Shown: piece after piece, positions 46,150-55,898 of the stretch
Layout: each line of letters begins with the position of its first letter
Numbering within the stretch: the first letter of the stretch is position 1
DNA from: Tenacibaculum sp. SG-28
GTDB lineage: Bacteria; Bacteroidota; Bacteroidia; Flavobacteriales; Flavobacteriaceae
Direction: 5' to 3'
Assembly (NCBI RefSeq): GCF_002954385.1
Contig: NZ_MQVY01000003.1
Coordinates: forward strand, 252,565-316,564
Length of the DNA: 64,000 bases
Made by a program: the position numbers and the translations under genes
The notes under the pieces: generated by a model
Told to the model about the DNA's origin: nothing
The model's input: the letters and a program-made list of their open reading frames with translations, nothing else
Databases searched by the model: none

Positions 46150-46162
46150 ATTCTTTCTATTA

Positions 46163-46687
46163 CTACTTTTCTACTACGTTAATTTCTACTGCACCTGTTG
46201 CTTCTAACAAAGCCTTCAAGTCTTCCTCATTTCCTTCCACTGGTATTTCCATTAAAAAGTGATCATCGGTAGTACGAGGATCTGGATTTTCGGCTTCCTT
46301 AAATGGCCAAATTCTACTTCGCATATAGAAAGTAATTACCATAAGGTGCGCCGCGAAAAAAACAGTTAATTCAAATACAATTGGAATAAAAGCCGGCATA
46401 TTGGCTAACCATGAAAAACTAGGTTTACCTCCAATATCTTGTGGCCAATCTGCTATCATGGTATACCAAGTAAGCCATATAGCTACTGAAGTTCCCGTAA
46501 TACCATATAAAAAGGCGGTAATAGCAAGTCTTGTAGGAGCTAAACCTAAAGCTTTGTCTAAACCATGTACTGGAAATGGGCAAAAAACCTCCTCGATATG
46601 ATGATGTGCTTCTTTAACTTTCTTAACGGCATCCATTAAGACATCATCATCATTGTATAACGCGTGAATTACTTTATTAGTGCTCAT
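46163..46687 (-). CDS. actD: Alternative complex III subunit ActD (DUF3341)
   Basis: A 174-residue membrane protein with two hydrophobic segments (about residues 55-80 and 92-120) and the DUF3341 blocks VHGLDKALGLAPTRLA, WPQDIGGKPSFSWLANMPAF and PDPRTTDDHFLMEI. It is a structural subunit of ACIII without redox cofactors. Its start overlaps the end of actC by 11 bases, indicating translational coupling. Confidence 0.95.
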   Translation of the reverse strand: MSTNKVIHALYNDDDVLMDAVKKVKEAHHHIEEVFCPFPVHGLDKALGLAPTRLAITAFLYGITGTSVAIWLTWYTMIADWPQDIGGKPSFSWLANMPAFIPIVFELTVFFAAHLMVITFYMRSRIWPFKEAENPDPRTTDDHFLMEIPVEGNEEDLKALLEATGAVEINVVEK

Positions 46688-48077
46688 TGTTCTCCTCTCT
46701 TAATTTTTTAAAGTTTTCTCCTGAAGATTTCAAAATTGTTTTCACCTCCGCAGTTGGAATAACTGGGAATGTTCTTGCATATAGTAAAAATAAAACAAAG
46801 AAGAAACCAATTGTTCCGATAAAAATACCCACATCTACAAAGGTAGGTTCGAAACGCCACCACGTTGAAGGCAGTTGCCCTTTACTCAATACAATGGCAA
46901 TAATATCAAAACGCTCAAACCACATTCCTATATTAATTGCAATAGAAACTAAGAAAGAAATTACAAAACTTCTTCTAAATTTCTTTATCCATAATATTTG
47001 TGGGATGATAATATTAAAAATCATTAACGACCAGAAAGCCCATCCATAAGCACCAGCTTCTGCTCCAAAAGATAAATACGTATAATTTTCATATGGCGAA
47101 CCAGTATACCATGCGATAAAGAATTCCGTTGCGTAAGCAACAGCCACAATACCACCGGTAAGGATGATTACAATATTCATATACTCTACATGCATTCTTG
47201 TAATGTAGGCTTCCATATTCGTAACCTTACGCATGATTCCTAAAAGTGTTTGAACCATGGCGAATCCAGAAAAAATTGCCCCTGCTACGAAATAAGGAGG
47301 GAAAATTGTAGAGTGCCAACCCGGGTTTACCGATGTAGCGAAGTCCATGGATACAATAGTGTGTACCGAAAGTACAAGTGGTGTAGCTAAACCGGCCAAT
47401 ACTAAAGATACTTCTTCGAAACGCTGCCAGTCTTTAGCACGTCCAGACCATCCAAAAGATAATAACGCATAAATCTTTTTCTGAAACGGCTTTACAGCTC
47501 TATCTCTAATAGTTGCAAAATCAGGTAGTAATCCTGTCCACCAGAAAACTAAAGAAACTGACAAATAGGTAGAAATGGCAAATACATCCCATAAAAGTGG
47601 CGAGTTAAAGTTAACCCACAAAGATCCGTACTGGTTTGGTATTGGTAATACCCAAAATCCGTTCCAAGGACGTCCCATGTGAATAATTGGGAATAAACCA
47701 GCCTGAAAAACGGCGAATATTGTCATTGCTTCCGCAGAACGGTTAATAGCCATTCTCCATTTCTGACGGAATAATAAAAGTACCGCAGAGATAAGCGTAC
47801 CGGCGTGACCGATACCTACCCACCATACGAAGTTGGTAATATCCCAAGCCCATCCGATGTTTTTATTTAATCCCCAAACACCAATACCTGTTCCAACTGT
47901 ATAAAATATACAACCAAAACCCCATAGCATTGCAGCTAAGGCGATGTAAAAGGCCATGTACCAATTTTTGTTTGCTTTCCCTTCGATAGGTCTTGCAATA
48001 TCTTCCGTAATATCGTGGTAACTTTTGCTTCCCAATATTAACGGCTCTCTATAAGATGATTCGTAATGTGACGACAT
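46677..48077 (-). CDS. actC: Alternative complex III NrfD-like subunit ActC
   Basis: A 466-residue membrane protein of the NrfD/PsrC family with ten hydrophobic segments. Conserved phrases include NITNFVWWVGIGHAGTLISA, FPIIHMGRPWNGFWVLPIPN, SVHTIVSMDFATSVNPGWH and FPPYFVAGAIFSGFAMV. It binds quinol near the ActB interface and may conduct protons. It is 24 bases after actB. Confidence 0.96.
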   Translation of the reverse strand: MSSHYESSYREPLILGSKSYHDITEDIARPIEGKANKNWYMAFYIALAAMLWGFGCIFYTVGTGIGVWGLNKNIGWAWDITNFVWWVGIGHAGTLISAVLLLFRQKWRMAINRSAEAMTIFAVFQAGLFPIIHMGRPWNGFWVLPIPNQYGSLWVNFNSPLLWDVFAISTYLSVSLVFWWTGLLPDFATIRDRAVKPFQKKIYALLSFGWSGRAKDWQRFEEVSLVLAGLATPLVLSVHTIVSMDFATSVNPGWHSTIFPPYFVAGAIFSGFAMVQTLLGIMRKVTNMEAYITRMHVEYMNIVIILTGGIVAVAYATEFFIAWYTGSPYENYTYLSFGAEAGAYGWAFWSLMIFNIIIPQILWIKKFRRSFVISFLVSIAINIGMWFERFDIIAIVLSKGQLPSTWWRFEPTFVDVGIFIGTIGFFFVLFLLYARTFPVIPTAEVKTILKSSGENFKKLREENNEH

Positions 48078-48101
48078 AAACTGTTTTTCTTATATTTTTA
48101 A

Positions 48102-51100
48102 TTAAGCTTCATTTGTATTTCTAACTTTCACTTGGTAAACTACGTTTGGTTTGGTACCAATGTAATCTAACACGTGGAAAGCTCTTTTATCTTCTACTAA
48201 AGGAGTAACTGGATCTTCTGGGTTATTTACATCTCCAAATACCATAGCACCAGAAGAACATGCAGCAGAACATGCACATGCATCGTTAAACTCTTCTGTT
48301 TTAACTTTTCTACCTTCTCTTTTAGCTCTTAAAATAACTTCTTGCGTAGACTGGATACAGAATGAACACTTTTCCATTACTCCACGCGAACGAACTACTA
48401 CGTCTGGGTTTAACACCATTTTTCCGTAGTCGTTGTTCATATTGAAATCAAACTCTTCATTATTTGCATAATTAAACCAGTTGAATCTTCGAACTCTATA
48501 AGGACAGTTGTTTGCACAATAACGAGTTCCTACACAACGGTTGTAAGCCATTTGATTTTGACCCTGACGACCATGTGACGTTGCACCAACAGGACAAACG
48601 GTCTCACAAGGTGCATGATTACAATGCTGACACATCATCGGCTGGAAAGCTACTTGTGGGTTCTCTGCCGAATTTTCTAAAGCATCGAACAAATCACCTT
48701 TGCTTAATCCTAAAACGTCTTCTGTATATTTTCGCTCTAATTCTTGGTCTGCAATTTTACCAAGTTCTTTGGCAGCCATTGCAACTACTTCTTCCTTAGA
48801 GGCCTCTGGTTTTAATTTTGTATACTTCTCAACGAGTTTCGCTTTGTACTCTGCTTTAAAATCTTCTGTAGATTTATCTCCCTGCACTCGTGATGAATAA
48901 TAACGATCGATACGCAACCAGTGCATATCTCTACCAACACGCATTTCGTCTTTTCCAACAACAGGAACGTTGTTCTCCGCATGACAAGCAACCACACAAG
49001 CACCACAACCGGTACATGAGGTTAAATCTATAGATAATTTGAAATGGTGTCCTAAACTACGATCGTGTTCGTCCCATAAATCTATGGTACTACCTTCTGT
49101 CTCTTGGTGATCGTAAGAAACCATAAAAGGCTTGTTCCAAGTATGTTTTGGGTCGAGGTTTTTATTGTTAACGTCTTTTAACGTGGCTTCCTTCAAAATA
49201 TCGTGACGACCTGCAAGGGTACTCTGCACCTGCATACAAGCAAACTTATGCCATCCGCTGGTTTTTTCGATAGCTACATTGTACTGTACATTGCTTCCGT
49301 TAGCATAAAAAGGATACGCGTTAACTCCTACTTGCATCTCTTCTTTCATACCGTGTGTTCTACCATATCCTAAGGCAATACCAAAAGAACCTTTTGCCTG
49401 CCCAGGTTGAATAAGAACTGGGATGTTTTCAAGAGTAACACCATTAACAGTTACTTTGGCATAGTTACCATCAATTGCACCATTATCTTTTACTGGGTTA
49501 TCAAAGCCTAATTCTTTGGCATCGGCCATAGACATGGTTAAATAGTTATCCCAAGAAGCACGTGTAATTGGGTCTGGTAGTTCTTGTAACCAAGGGTTGT
49601 TGGCTTGTTTACCATCTCCTAAACCGGTAGAGGTATATAAATTTAACTCGTATTTAGAAGGCTTAGTAACTGCCATTAATTGCGCAGCTGCTTGGTTAAG
49701 GTCTACGGAAGAAACAAACTCGTTGTCTGCTGTAGTTGTGCTAACCAAACTTTTAAATACACCATCGTGTAGTGCTTGGTTCCAAGAACTTCCGTTTAAC
49801 ACATTGGTCACCCAAAAATCCTTAAGCATATCGTAATAAGAAACATCGCTACCAGACCACATTAACAAGGTGTCTTGTAATTGACGAGTATCAAACAATG
49901 GCTGTATCGTTGGTTGCGTTAAACTGTAGATGCCTTCTTCCATACGAACATCGCCCCAAGATTCTAGGTAATGTGGCGTAGGTAAGGCATATTCACAAAC
50001 ACTTGCGGTTTCGTTATTTTGCGTAGTTAAAGCAACCGAAAGTTTTAATTTTTGTACTGCTGCCTTAAATGCGCTTGCATTCGGCAATGAATACACAGGA
50101 TCAACATTGTAAGAAATCAATCCAGCTATCTTTCCTGAAGTCATATCTGCAACTAAATTTGCAACTTCAGTATCGTTTCCTTGTCTTGTGTATATTGGTT
50201 TTGCAACATTAATGACATCACTTTGTAATGCAGCATTGATTGCTAAAGCTACTAACTGTGCATTCTTATCATTAATACCAGTTACCACAACTCCTTTAGA
50301 ACCTGCCTTGCGTAATGTTTTGGCGAGCTCTTTAATCTCTGCATCTACCGGTGTAGCTTTTGATGGCAAACTACTACCTGTGATTTGATTGTATAAATTA
50401 ACTAAAGCATATACCTGATCTGATGGTTTTGCTACCACTCTCTTATCGGCATTTGCTCCAGTTAATGACATATTACTTTCTACTTGCACATGGTACGACA
50501 TCTTTCCAGAGTCTACCTTTCTTCCTTCTACATAACTCTTCTCAAAACCACCGTGCCAATCGGCAAGAAAATCTGCTCCAAAAGAGGCGATAACTTTTGC
50601 TTGGCTAAAGTCGTAATTAGGAAGGGCTCGTTTACCGTACATCGCTTGAAAAGCATCTAATGCACCTTGCTCTGAAACGGCATCGTACACAACGTGCTTA
50701 ACATTTGGATAGGCTGCAATAAAATCGGCGATAACTTTTTCAGTAGAAGGACTCGCTAAGGTTCCTGTTAATAGAACCACAGGAGCATTTGCTTCTTTAA
50801 GTTCCGATAATTTTGCACCAATTTCTTTATCTGCATTCGACCAACTTAAGAAAGACTCTCCTTTTAAAGGCTGTTTCAATCTTAATTTGTCGTCGTAAAG
50901 CGATAATATAGAAGCAACAGTTCTTGCATTGATATCTGCACCTGCTTCTTTATTAGGCATCACTAAAATAGGACGACCTTCTCTAGTTTTTACCAATACA
51001 TTTGCAAAATCAAAACCGTCTGCCATAGTGGTTGCGTACCAATCTGCAACACCTACTACGATATCGTTAGGTTGCACTACATACGGAATTGATTTTCTAA

Positions 51101-51320
51101 CCGGACCCTCACAAGCTGCTAAAGATGCAGCTGCTGTAGTAAATCCAACGTACTTTAAGAAATCTCTACGCGTAGTTGATGATGATTCTAATGTTTCTTT
51201 ATCACCTAAAAACTCATCTGTGGGAATATCCTGAACAAACTCATTATTACGCAGCGTTTCAACAATAGAACTACCTTTAAGTTCTTCAACACTTTGCCAG
51301 TATTTTTTGTCTGAAGCCAT
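48102..51320 (-). CDS. actB: Alternative complex III iron-sulfur subunit ActB
   Basis: A 1072-residue fusion of a molybdopterin-oxidoreductase-like domain (without molybdenum ligands that I can recognise) and a ferredoxin-like domain. The N-terminus has a Tat-type signal STTRRDFLKYVGFTTAAASL followed by a Cys that could be lipidated (LAACEGP). The iron-sulfur cysteines are grouped in the last 330 residues: CTGCGACVVACHAENN, CQHCNHAPCETVCPVG, CVGTRYCANNCPYRVRRFNW, and a last cluster CSFCIQ followed later by DACACSAACSSGAM. It links ActA haems to the quinol site. Confidence 0.96.
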   Translation of the reverse strand: MASDKKYWQSVEELKGSSIVETLRNNEFVQDIPTDEFLGDKETLESSSTTRRDFLKYVGFTTAAASLAACEGPVRKSIPYVVQPNDIVVGVADWYATTMADGFDFANVLVKTREGRPILVMPNKEAGADINARTVASILSLYDDKLRLKQPLKGESFLSWSNADKEIGAKLSELKEANAPVVLLTGTLASPSTEKVIADFIAAYPNVKHVVYDAVSEQGALDAFQAMYGKRALPNYDFSQAKVIASFGADFLADWHGGFEKSYVEGRKVDSGKMSYHVQVESNMSLTGANADKRVVAKPSDQVYALVNLYNQITGSSLPSKATPVDAEIKELAKTLRKAGSKGVVVTGINDKNAQLVALAINAALQSDVINVAKPIYTRQGNDTEVANLVADMTSGKIAGLISYNVDPVYSLPNASAFKAAVQKLKLSVALTTQNNETASVCEYALPTPHYLESWGDVRMEEGIYSLTQPTIQPLFDTRQLQDTLLMWSGSDVSYYDMLKDFWVTNVLNGSSWNQALHDGVFKSLVSTTTADNEFVSSVDLNQAAAQLMAVTKPSKYELNLYTSTGLGDGKQANNPWLQELPDPITRASWDNYLTMSMADAKELGFDNPVKDNGAIDGNYAKVTVNGVTLENIPVLIQPGQAKGSFGIALGYGRTHGMKEEMQVGVNAYPFYANGSNVQYNVAIEKTSGWHKFACMQVQSTLAGRHDILKEATLKDVNNKNLDPKHTWNKPFMVSYDHQETEGSTIDLWDEHDRSLGHHFKLSIDLTSCTGCGACVVACHAENNVPVVGKDEMRVGRDMHWLRIDRYYSSRVQGDKSTEDFKAEYKAKLVEKYTKLKPEASKEEVVAMAAKELGKIADQELERKYTEDVLGLSKGDLFDALENSAENPQVAFQPMMCQHCNHAPCETVCPVGATSHGRQGQNQMAYNRCVGTRYCANNCPYRVRRFNWFNYANNEEFDFNMNNDYGKMVLNPDVVVRSRGVMEKCSFCIQSTQEVILRAKREGRKVKTEEFNDACACSAACSSGAMVFGDVNNPEDPVTPLVEDKRAFHVLDYIGTKPNVVYQVKVRNTNEA

Positions 51321-51351
51321 TTATATACGTGTTTTTGTACTTTCTAATTGA

Positions 51352-52644
51352 TTAATAGTGGCACTTACCACATTCTTTTCCTCCTAATTGTGCAATTGTC
51401 ACTTGCTCTACACCGTACTTCTTGGCTAATTCCTCATGAATTTTAGCATAGTACTCGTTTCCTTTTAAATCTACATTAGTTTCTTTATGACAATCGATAC
51501 ACCAACCCATAGTTAATGGAGAGTGTTGGTACAACTCGTCCATTTCTTCCACAGGTCCATGACATTTCTGACATTTCACCCCTGCAACAGTTACGTGCTG
51601 CGAGTGGTTGAAATAGACAAAATCAGGCAAGTTGTGAATTCGTATCCATTTTACAGGCATTGTATTACCGGTGTACTCCATTTTTTCTGGATCCCATCCT
51701 GCTGCCTTGTATATTTTTGCAATTTCTTTATCTAATTGTTTTTTCTGAAGAATCTGATCGTCATACTCTACTTGCAACCCATCTGCTACTTCTGCAATAT
51801 TCGCGTGACAATTCATACAAATATTCACCGAAGGAATACCAGAATGCTTACTGTGCTTAGCCGCTGAGTGACAGTATTGACAATCTATTTTATTCTCCCC
51901 TGCATGCACCTTGTGCGAGAAAGCAATTGGTTGCACTGGTTGATAACCTTGATCTACCCCTACTTTAAACAGGGTACCGAACAACACATATGCCGACATA
52001 AGTGCACCAAATATTGCAAACATAACATGCAAGAAGGTATTTTGCTTTATACCTTGCCATAACTCGGCAGATTGCCCTAGTAAGCCTGGTGTTTTTGGAG
52101 CACCTTTTAACTCACTAACTGTTTTAAGTAAACTAGCAATAATGAAAAACGCTACTATAATTGCTGCAGCTAAAATGTAAATCAGCCATTCTGGAGCTTG
52201 ATCTGCAGGAGCTTTCGCTACTACCCCAGGAACTCCAGCAACCGCTTTAGGTTTTGGATCACCTACAGTAGTATAGTAAAGAATATCATCGATATTTTTA
52301 TCTGTCAATTGCGGAAAGGCAGTCATCGCTGTAGGAGAATAAGCCCCCGCTTCAACAGCTAAAGCATCACCAGATGCGATAAGCTGTGCGTTGTTACGAA
52401 TCCATTTTTTCAACCAATCATTCTCATATTTTTCCTCTACTCCTTGCAAAGGCGGACCTACTAATTTTTTGTCTAATTTATGACACGAAGCACATAGACT
52501 TTTGAATAATTTTTTACCCTCTTTTTGACGCGCTTCATCCACCTCTTGTGAAAAAGTCGAAAAGCTAAATAAAAAGACTAAAGAAAAGACAAGGCTCTTG
52601 AGGAGACTTTGCGGTAATTTACTGTGATGATTCACACTTTTCAT
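51352..52644 (-). CDS. actA: Alternative complex III multihaem cytochrome ActA
   Basis: A 430-residue protein with a signal peptide, a cytochrome c domain (CASCH, residues 51-55), two hydrophobic segments near residues 150-170 and 205-225, and a C-terminal multihaem domain. I count six CxxCH motifs: CASCH, CQYCH, CMNCH, CQKCH, CIDCH and CGKCH at the very end. The five C-terminal ones match the pentahaem ActA, and the N-terminal one is an added monohaem module. It is the first gene of the operon. Confidence 0.95.
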   Translation of the reverse strand: MKSVNHHSKLPQSLLKSLVFSLVFLFSFSTFSQEVDEARQKEGKKLFKSLCASCHKLDKKLVGPPLQGVEEKYENDWLKKWIRNNAQLIASGDALAVEAGAYSPTAMTAFPQLTDKNIDDILYYTTVGDPKPKAVAGVPGVVAKAPADQAPEWLIYILAAAIIVAFFIIASLLKTVSELKGAPKTPGLLGQSAELWQGIKQNTFLHVMFAIFGALMSAYVLFGTLFKVGVDQGYQPVQPIAFSHKVHAGENKIDCQYCHSAAKHSKHSGIPSVNICMNCHANIAEVADGLQVEYDDQILQKKQLDKEIAKIYKAAGWDPEKMEYTGNTMPVKWIRIHNLPDFVYFNHSQHVTVAGVKCQKCHGPVEEMDELYQHSPLTMGWCIDCHKETNVDLKGNEYYAKIHEELAKKYGVEQVTIAQLGGKECGKCHY

Positions 52645-52723
52645 ACTATTAACTATATTTCTGTATCTATATTTGGCACTATCCTCCCCGGAGCACCTTA
52701 ATTGCAGGGGTCAGAAAGTTGCA

Positions 52724-52731
52724 CAAAAGTA
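52724..52731 (-). promoter_or_regulatory. -7 promoter element of the act-cox operon
   Basis: TACTTTTG on the minus strand matches TAnnTTTG, and TTTC lies 19 bases upstream as a near -33 element. The leader would be about 75 bases and contains an unusually GC-rich patch (CCCC about 20 bases from GGGG), which may fold. Confidence 0.5.
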
Positions 52732-52831
52732 CTATTTATAACTAAATTGTGAAATGCAAAGAGAATCCTAAATTGTAATTTATATTAATTCTAAATAAAT
52801 TGTTAAAACAATCAATTCCGTAACAAGTCGT

Positions 52832-52839
52832 TACCTTTG
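52832..52839 (+). promoter_or_regulatory. -7 promoter element of the SPOR-domain gene
   Basis: TACCTTTG matches TAnnTTTG, 18 bases before the ATG at 52858, giving a leader of about 13 bases. Confidence 0.45.
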
Positions 52840-52857
52840 TAAAAAGATTAAATTACC

Positions 52858-53220
52858 ATGAGCAACAAATTTTATTTTATATTTTTTTTATCGGTACTAT
52901 TACTCAATAGCTTTGCAGTAAATGGGCAATCACAACTAGATGATAATGAAGAGGTAACCAAGCTCATTGAGAAAAAAAGAAGCTTTAACAAAGAACACAA
53001 AATTGGGTTTAGAATACAATTGTATAACGGTTTAGAAACCAAAGCAAAAAGCATTCGAAAAAGGTTCCAAGTTACCTATGGTAATATCGAAACACACCTC
53101 ATCTATAAACAGCCCGAATGGAAAACACAAGTTGGGTATTATAAAACAAGACTTGAGGCGGACAGGGCATTAAATATTTTCAAAAAAAAATTTGCTGGAT
53201 GTATCGTAATTCCGATTTAA
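52858..53220 (+). CDS. Small secreted SPOR-domain protein
   Basis: A 120-residue protein with a signal peptide (SNKFYFIFFLSVLLLNSFAV). The remainder is close to a single SPOR domain: GFRIQLYNGLETKAKSIRKR, then TYGNIETHLIYKQPEWKTQV and GYYKTRLEADRALNIFKKKF. SPOR domains bind denuded peptidoglycan glycan strands at division sites. It is divergent from the act operon and converges on cvpA. Confidence 0.85.
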   Translation: MSNKFYFIFFLSVLLLNSFAVNGQSQLDDNEEVTKLIEKKRSFNKEHKIGFRIQLYNGLETKAKSIRKRFQVTYGNIETHLIYKQPEWKTQVGYYKTRLEADRALNIFKKKFAGCIVIPI

Positions 53221-53233
53221 ATTTTAAGTGATA

Positions 53234-53749
53234 TTATAGAATTTCCTCTTTTTCCTTTTCTATGTCTTTTATGATGGAAGGAAAGATAGTCGGTGCAATT
53301 TTTTTTACTGGCGTATAAAGTATAGATTCTTCTAGTTTTTCTTTTTCTACAAAAGGAATTGTACTGTTAATCTTGTCAAAAAAAATAAACACTACACTTA
53401 CGATAAGACCTATTTTTAGAGTTCCGAAAACACCTCCTAAAATAGTATTTAAAATACCTAAAGCCGCAAAATTTGCAAGCTTAGTTAACACCTTTCCTAA
53501 CAATGAAATGGCAATCACAATAAGAATGAAAGTGCCTGCAAAGGCAGCTAAAGACACATACTTTTCATCCCAACTAACACTATCCTGTAGCCAATCCCCA
53601 ATAAAGTAAGAAAAGTGTATTGCTCCATATACCCCTGCAATTAAAGCAACTAGAGAGGCAACTTCTACAAAAAGTCCCTTTAACAAACCCCTTACAAAAC
53701 CAAAAAGCAACAAGACAGCAATTACAATATCAAAAGTAGTCATAAACAT
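53234..53749 (-). CDS. CvpA family membrane protein
   Basis: A protein of about 171 residues from ATG 53749 or 53743; the longest frame begins with a TTG at 53773. Four hydrophobic segments fill the first 140 residues, with the CvpA blocks FDIVIAVLLLFGFVRGLLKG and LGILNTILGGVFGTLKIGL. A charged tail ends KDIEKEKEEIL. CvpA homologues affect colicin V production and envelope stress in other bacteria. The mechanism is unknown. Confidence 0.88.
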   Translation of the reverse strand: MFMTTFDIVIAVLLLFGFVRGLLKGLFVEVASLVALIAGVYGAIHFSYFIGDWLQDSVSWDEKYVSLAAFAGTFILIVIAISLLGKVLTKLANFAALGILNTILGGVFGTLKIGLIVSVVFIFFDKINSTIPFVEKEKLEESILYTPVKKIAPTIFPSIIKDIEKEKEEIL

Positions 53750-53930
53750 AAATCGTCGATTAATCTTGACCAAAGTACAAAAAGATCACGATAATTCACT
53801 ACAAATACAACCGAGAAAATCCAATACAAAGGTAAATATTTACTGGTATTGCAGGATTGGATTTTTAAAAATTAAAAGCGACTAATTTAATATTCCAAAT
53901 AATTCCAGGCTCATTTAACAACTACGGTTG

Positions 53931-53938
53931 TATATTTG
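53931..53938 (+). promoter_or_regulatory. -7 element almost touching the start codon at 53944
   Basis: TATATTTG is an exact TAnnTTTG box that ends five bases before the ATG. Transcription would begin at or beside the ATG, so the mRNA is probably leaderless. Confidence 0.45.
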
Positions 53939-53943
53939 CAAGC

Positions 53944-54300
53944 ATGAAAAAAGAGTACACTTTAAAAGAAAAATGGGAAATAATTGTGCATCGTTTATCG
54001 GATCAATTTGCAGATGGAGATCCCCTAGACATAGACGGCGTGATCTATTTAATAGGTGTACAAGAGCTTGGAAAAGGCCATCAAACTTTTAAGAAAGATG
54101 AAAAAATAAACCTAATGCACATTGCCATATGTAAACTACTAGAACCTTATGGCTACTATGAATTTGATTACTTTGATGCCGACGGTTGGCCACACTACAA
54201 AACGGTAGAAAATTTACCAACACTAAAACCAGGAGAGCAGTCTGTATTAATAAAAGAAGCAATAGTTAATTATTTTGAGGGGATGGGTTATGTTTCTTAA
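53944..54300 (+). CDS. Conserved hypothetical protein
   Basis: A 118-residue soluble protein with no signal peptide. It contains LDIDGVIYLIGVQELGKGHQ, then LMHIAICKLLEPYGYYEFDY and a C-terminal helix ending YFEGMGYVS. It is probably all-helical and I recall similar proteins in other Flavobacteriaceae, but I cannot name a function. It has its own -7 box right at the ATG. Confidence 0.75.
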   Translation: MKKEYTLKEKWEIIVHRLSDQFADGDPLDIDGVIYLIGVQELGKGHQTFKKDEKINLMHIAICKLLEPYGYYEFDYFDADGWPHYKTVENLPTLKPGEQSVLIKEAIVNYFEGMGYVS

Positions 54301-54464
54301 AAAAACAAAAGTGATTGAGATTTAAAATAAATACGTTTGCTTTTCAGGGAAACTATTATATATTTACTGAATGATTATAATAAATTCAAATGTTGTAAAA
54401 GCAATATGAATACAAAATAATCACAAGGCACTAAAGCTTCTTTTAAACCTACATAACAATTATA

Positions 54465-55838
54465 ATGATGAAAAAAGGTATTTTAATTTTATTCGTTTTA
54501 TTCGCCACTATAACACATGCACAATACACCATTAAAGGAACGATGACGCCCCCGGAAAAATCGGATTGGGTGATGGTGCATAAATTACAGGGTATTAAAC
54601 CGCGATACATTCTCAACACAACAATACAGTTTGATACCGTAAGCGTTGGAACGAGCAGGCAGGTAATAGGGCAATTTGCGTTCCAGTTACCGAAAAATGC
54701 TCCCGCAGGAATGTATAGAGCTACCTATAAAAATTCGGGTACTGGCTATGTCGATTTTCTTTTTAACAAAGAAAATATTGAGTTTATTTTTAATCCAAAA
54801 TACCCAGAAGAATCGATCGTATTCACGCGTTCTCGAGAAAATAAAATCTATGGAGAATACACAGAGGAATACAATAAAACGCAGAAAGAAATAGATGCTA
54901 ATCAGATGGAATACATTAAAAATCCATCTAAAGATTTAAAGAAAAAATACAAGAAAGATTATAAATATTTGGAAGAGATACAAGAGGGATACGAGCAGAA
55001 GACAGAAGGCATGCTTGTAAATAGTTTTATCAAAGCTTCAAAACGCTATAATCCTTCTAGTCCTATTGAAGATTATCAGGAATACCTCGACTTTTCTGTT
55101 AATAATTTTTTCAAAAATATTGATTTTGATAACAAAGATTTATACAACTCGTCTTTTTTAATTGATAGAATAAACGATTTTGTTTTGTATTTAAATTATT
55201 CCGAAGATCAAGTAACGCAACAAGGTTTATATAAAAAGTCTATCGCTAAAGTGATGGAGGAATTAGACGATAAAGAATTTAAAAAAGAAGCGATTGAGTT
55301 TTTAGCTACATCTTTCACTGAAAAGAGAAACTCAGAAATTGTAGATTGGTTATTTAGCGAATACTACGATGCATTACCTAAAAAGGATCCTGAATTTAAA
55401 ACCAAAAAGATGGAGGAACTGAGTGTCTCTGTTGGACGTAATGCACCAGATTTTACTTGGAGTGAAGATGGCAACGAATTCTCACTTTCCACGTTAAACG
55501 ACGGTAATAACTACTTAATGATTTTCTGGAGTACAGGATGTCCGCATTGTGTAAAGGAAATTCCTGAAGTTCACAACTTCCTGAAAAATAACACGAATAC
55601 TTCCGTTGTTTCTTTTGCCATAGAAAATGACGATGTAAAGTTTAACGCTTTCAAAGAAAATCTTCCTGGGTGGCACAATGTTCTTGGTACACATCCAGAG
55701 TATAAATTTGATAATGAGGTAGTAAAAAAATATAAAATTGACGCTACCCCAACCTATTTTGTGCTTGATAAAAATAAAAAGATTGTAGCGATTCCAAATA
55801 CAATTGAAGATGTGAAAAAATACTTTAACAACATATAG
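54465..55838 (+). CDS. TlpA/ResA-like periplasmic thioredoxin protein
   Basis: A 457-residue protein with a signal peptide (KKGILILFVLFATITHAQ). Residues 25-120 look like the beta-sandwich domain usual in Bacteroidota TlpA-like proteins, and a helical middle region follows. The C-terminal thioredoxin domain (about 325-457) has GRNAPDFTWSEDG and the active site FWSTGCPHCVKEIPE (CPHC), with the cis-Pro in IDATPTYFVLD. It likely acts as a periplasmic disulfide reductase. Two ATGs in a row (54465, 54468) are both possible starts. Confidence 0.88.
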   Translation: MMKKGILILFVLFATITHAQYTIKGTMTPPEKSDWVMVHKLQGIKPRYILNTTIQFDTVSVGTSRQVIGQFAFQLPKNAPAGMYRATYKNSGTGYVDFLFNKENIEFIFNPKYPEESIVFTRSRENKIYGEYTEEYNKTQKEIDANQMEYIKNPSKDLKKKYKKDYKYLEEIQEGYEQKTEGMLVNSFIKASKRYNPSSPIEDYQEYLDFSVNNFFKNIDFDNKDLYNSSFLIDRINDFVLYLNYSEDQVTQQGLYKKSIAKVMEELDDKEFKKEAIEFLATSFTEKRNSEIVDWLFSEYYDALPKKDPEFKTKKMEELSVSVGRNAPDFTWSEDGNEFSLSTLNDGNNYLMIFWSTGCPHCVKEIPEVHNFLKNNTNTSVVSFAIENDDVKFNAFKENLPGWHNVLGTHPEYKFDNEVVKKYKIDATPTYFVLDKNKKIVAIPNTIEDVKKYFNNI

Positions 55839-55862
55839 TTTCACTGCAATTTTAATACATAG

Positions 55863-55892
55863 AACCACTGTTATTTGACAGTGGTTTTTTTT
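55863..55892 (+). terminator. Terminator after the TlpA-like gene
   Basis: AACCACTGT / ACAGTGGTT with a six-base loop and a run of eight T, 25 bases after the stop. Confidence 0.88.
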
Positions 55893-55898
55893 GTAGAA

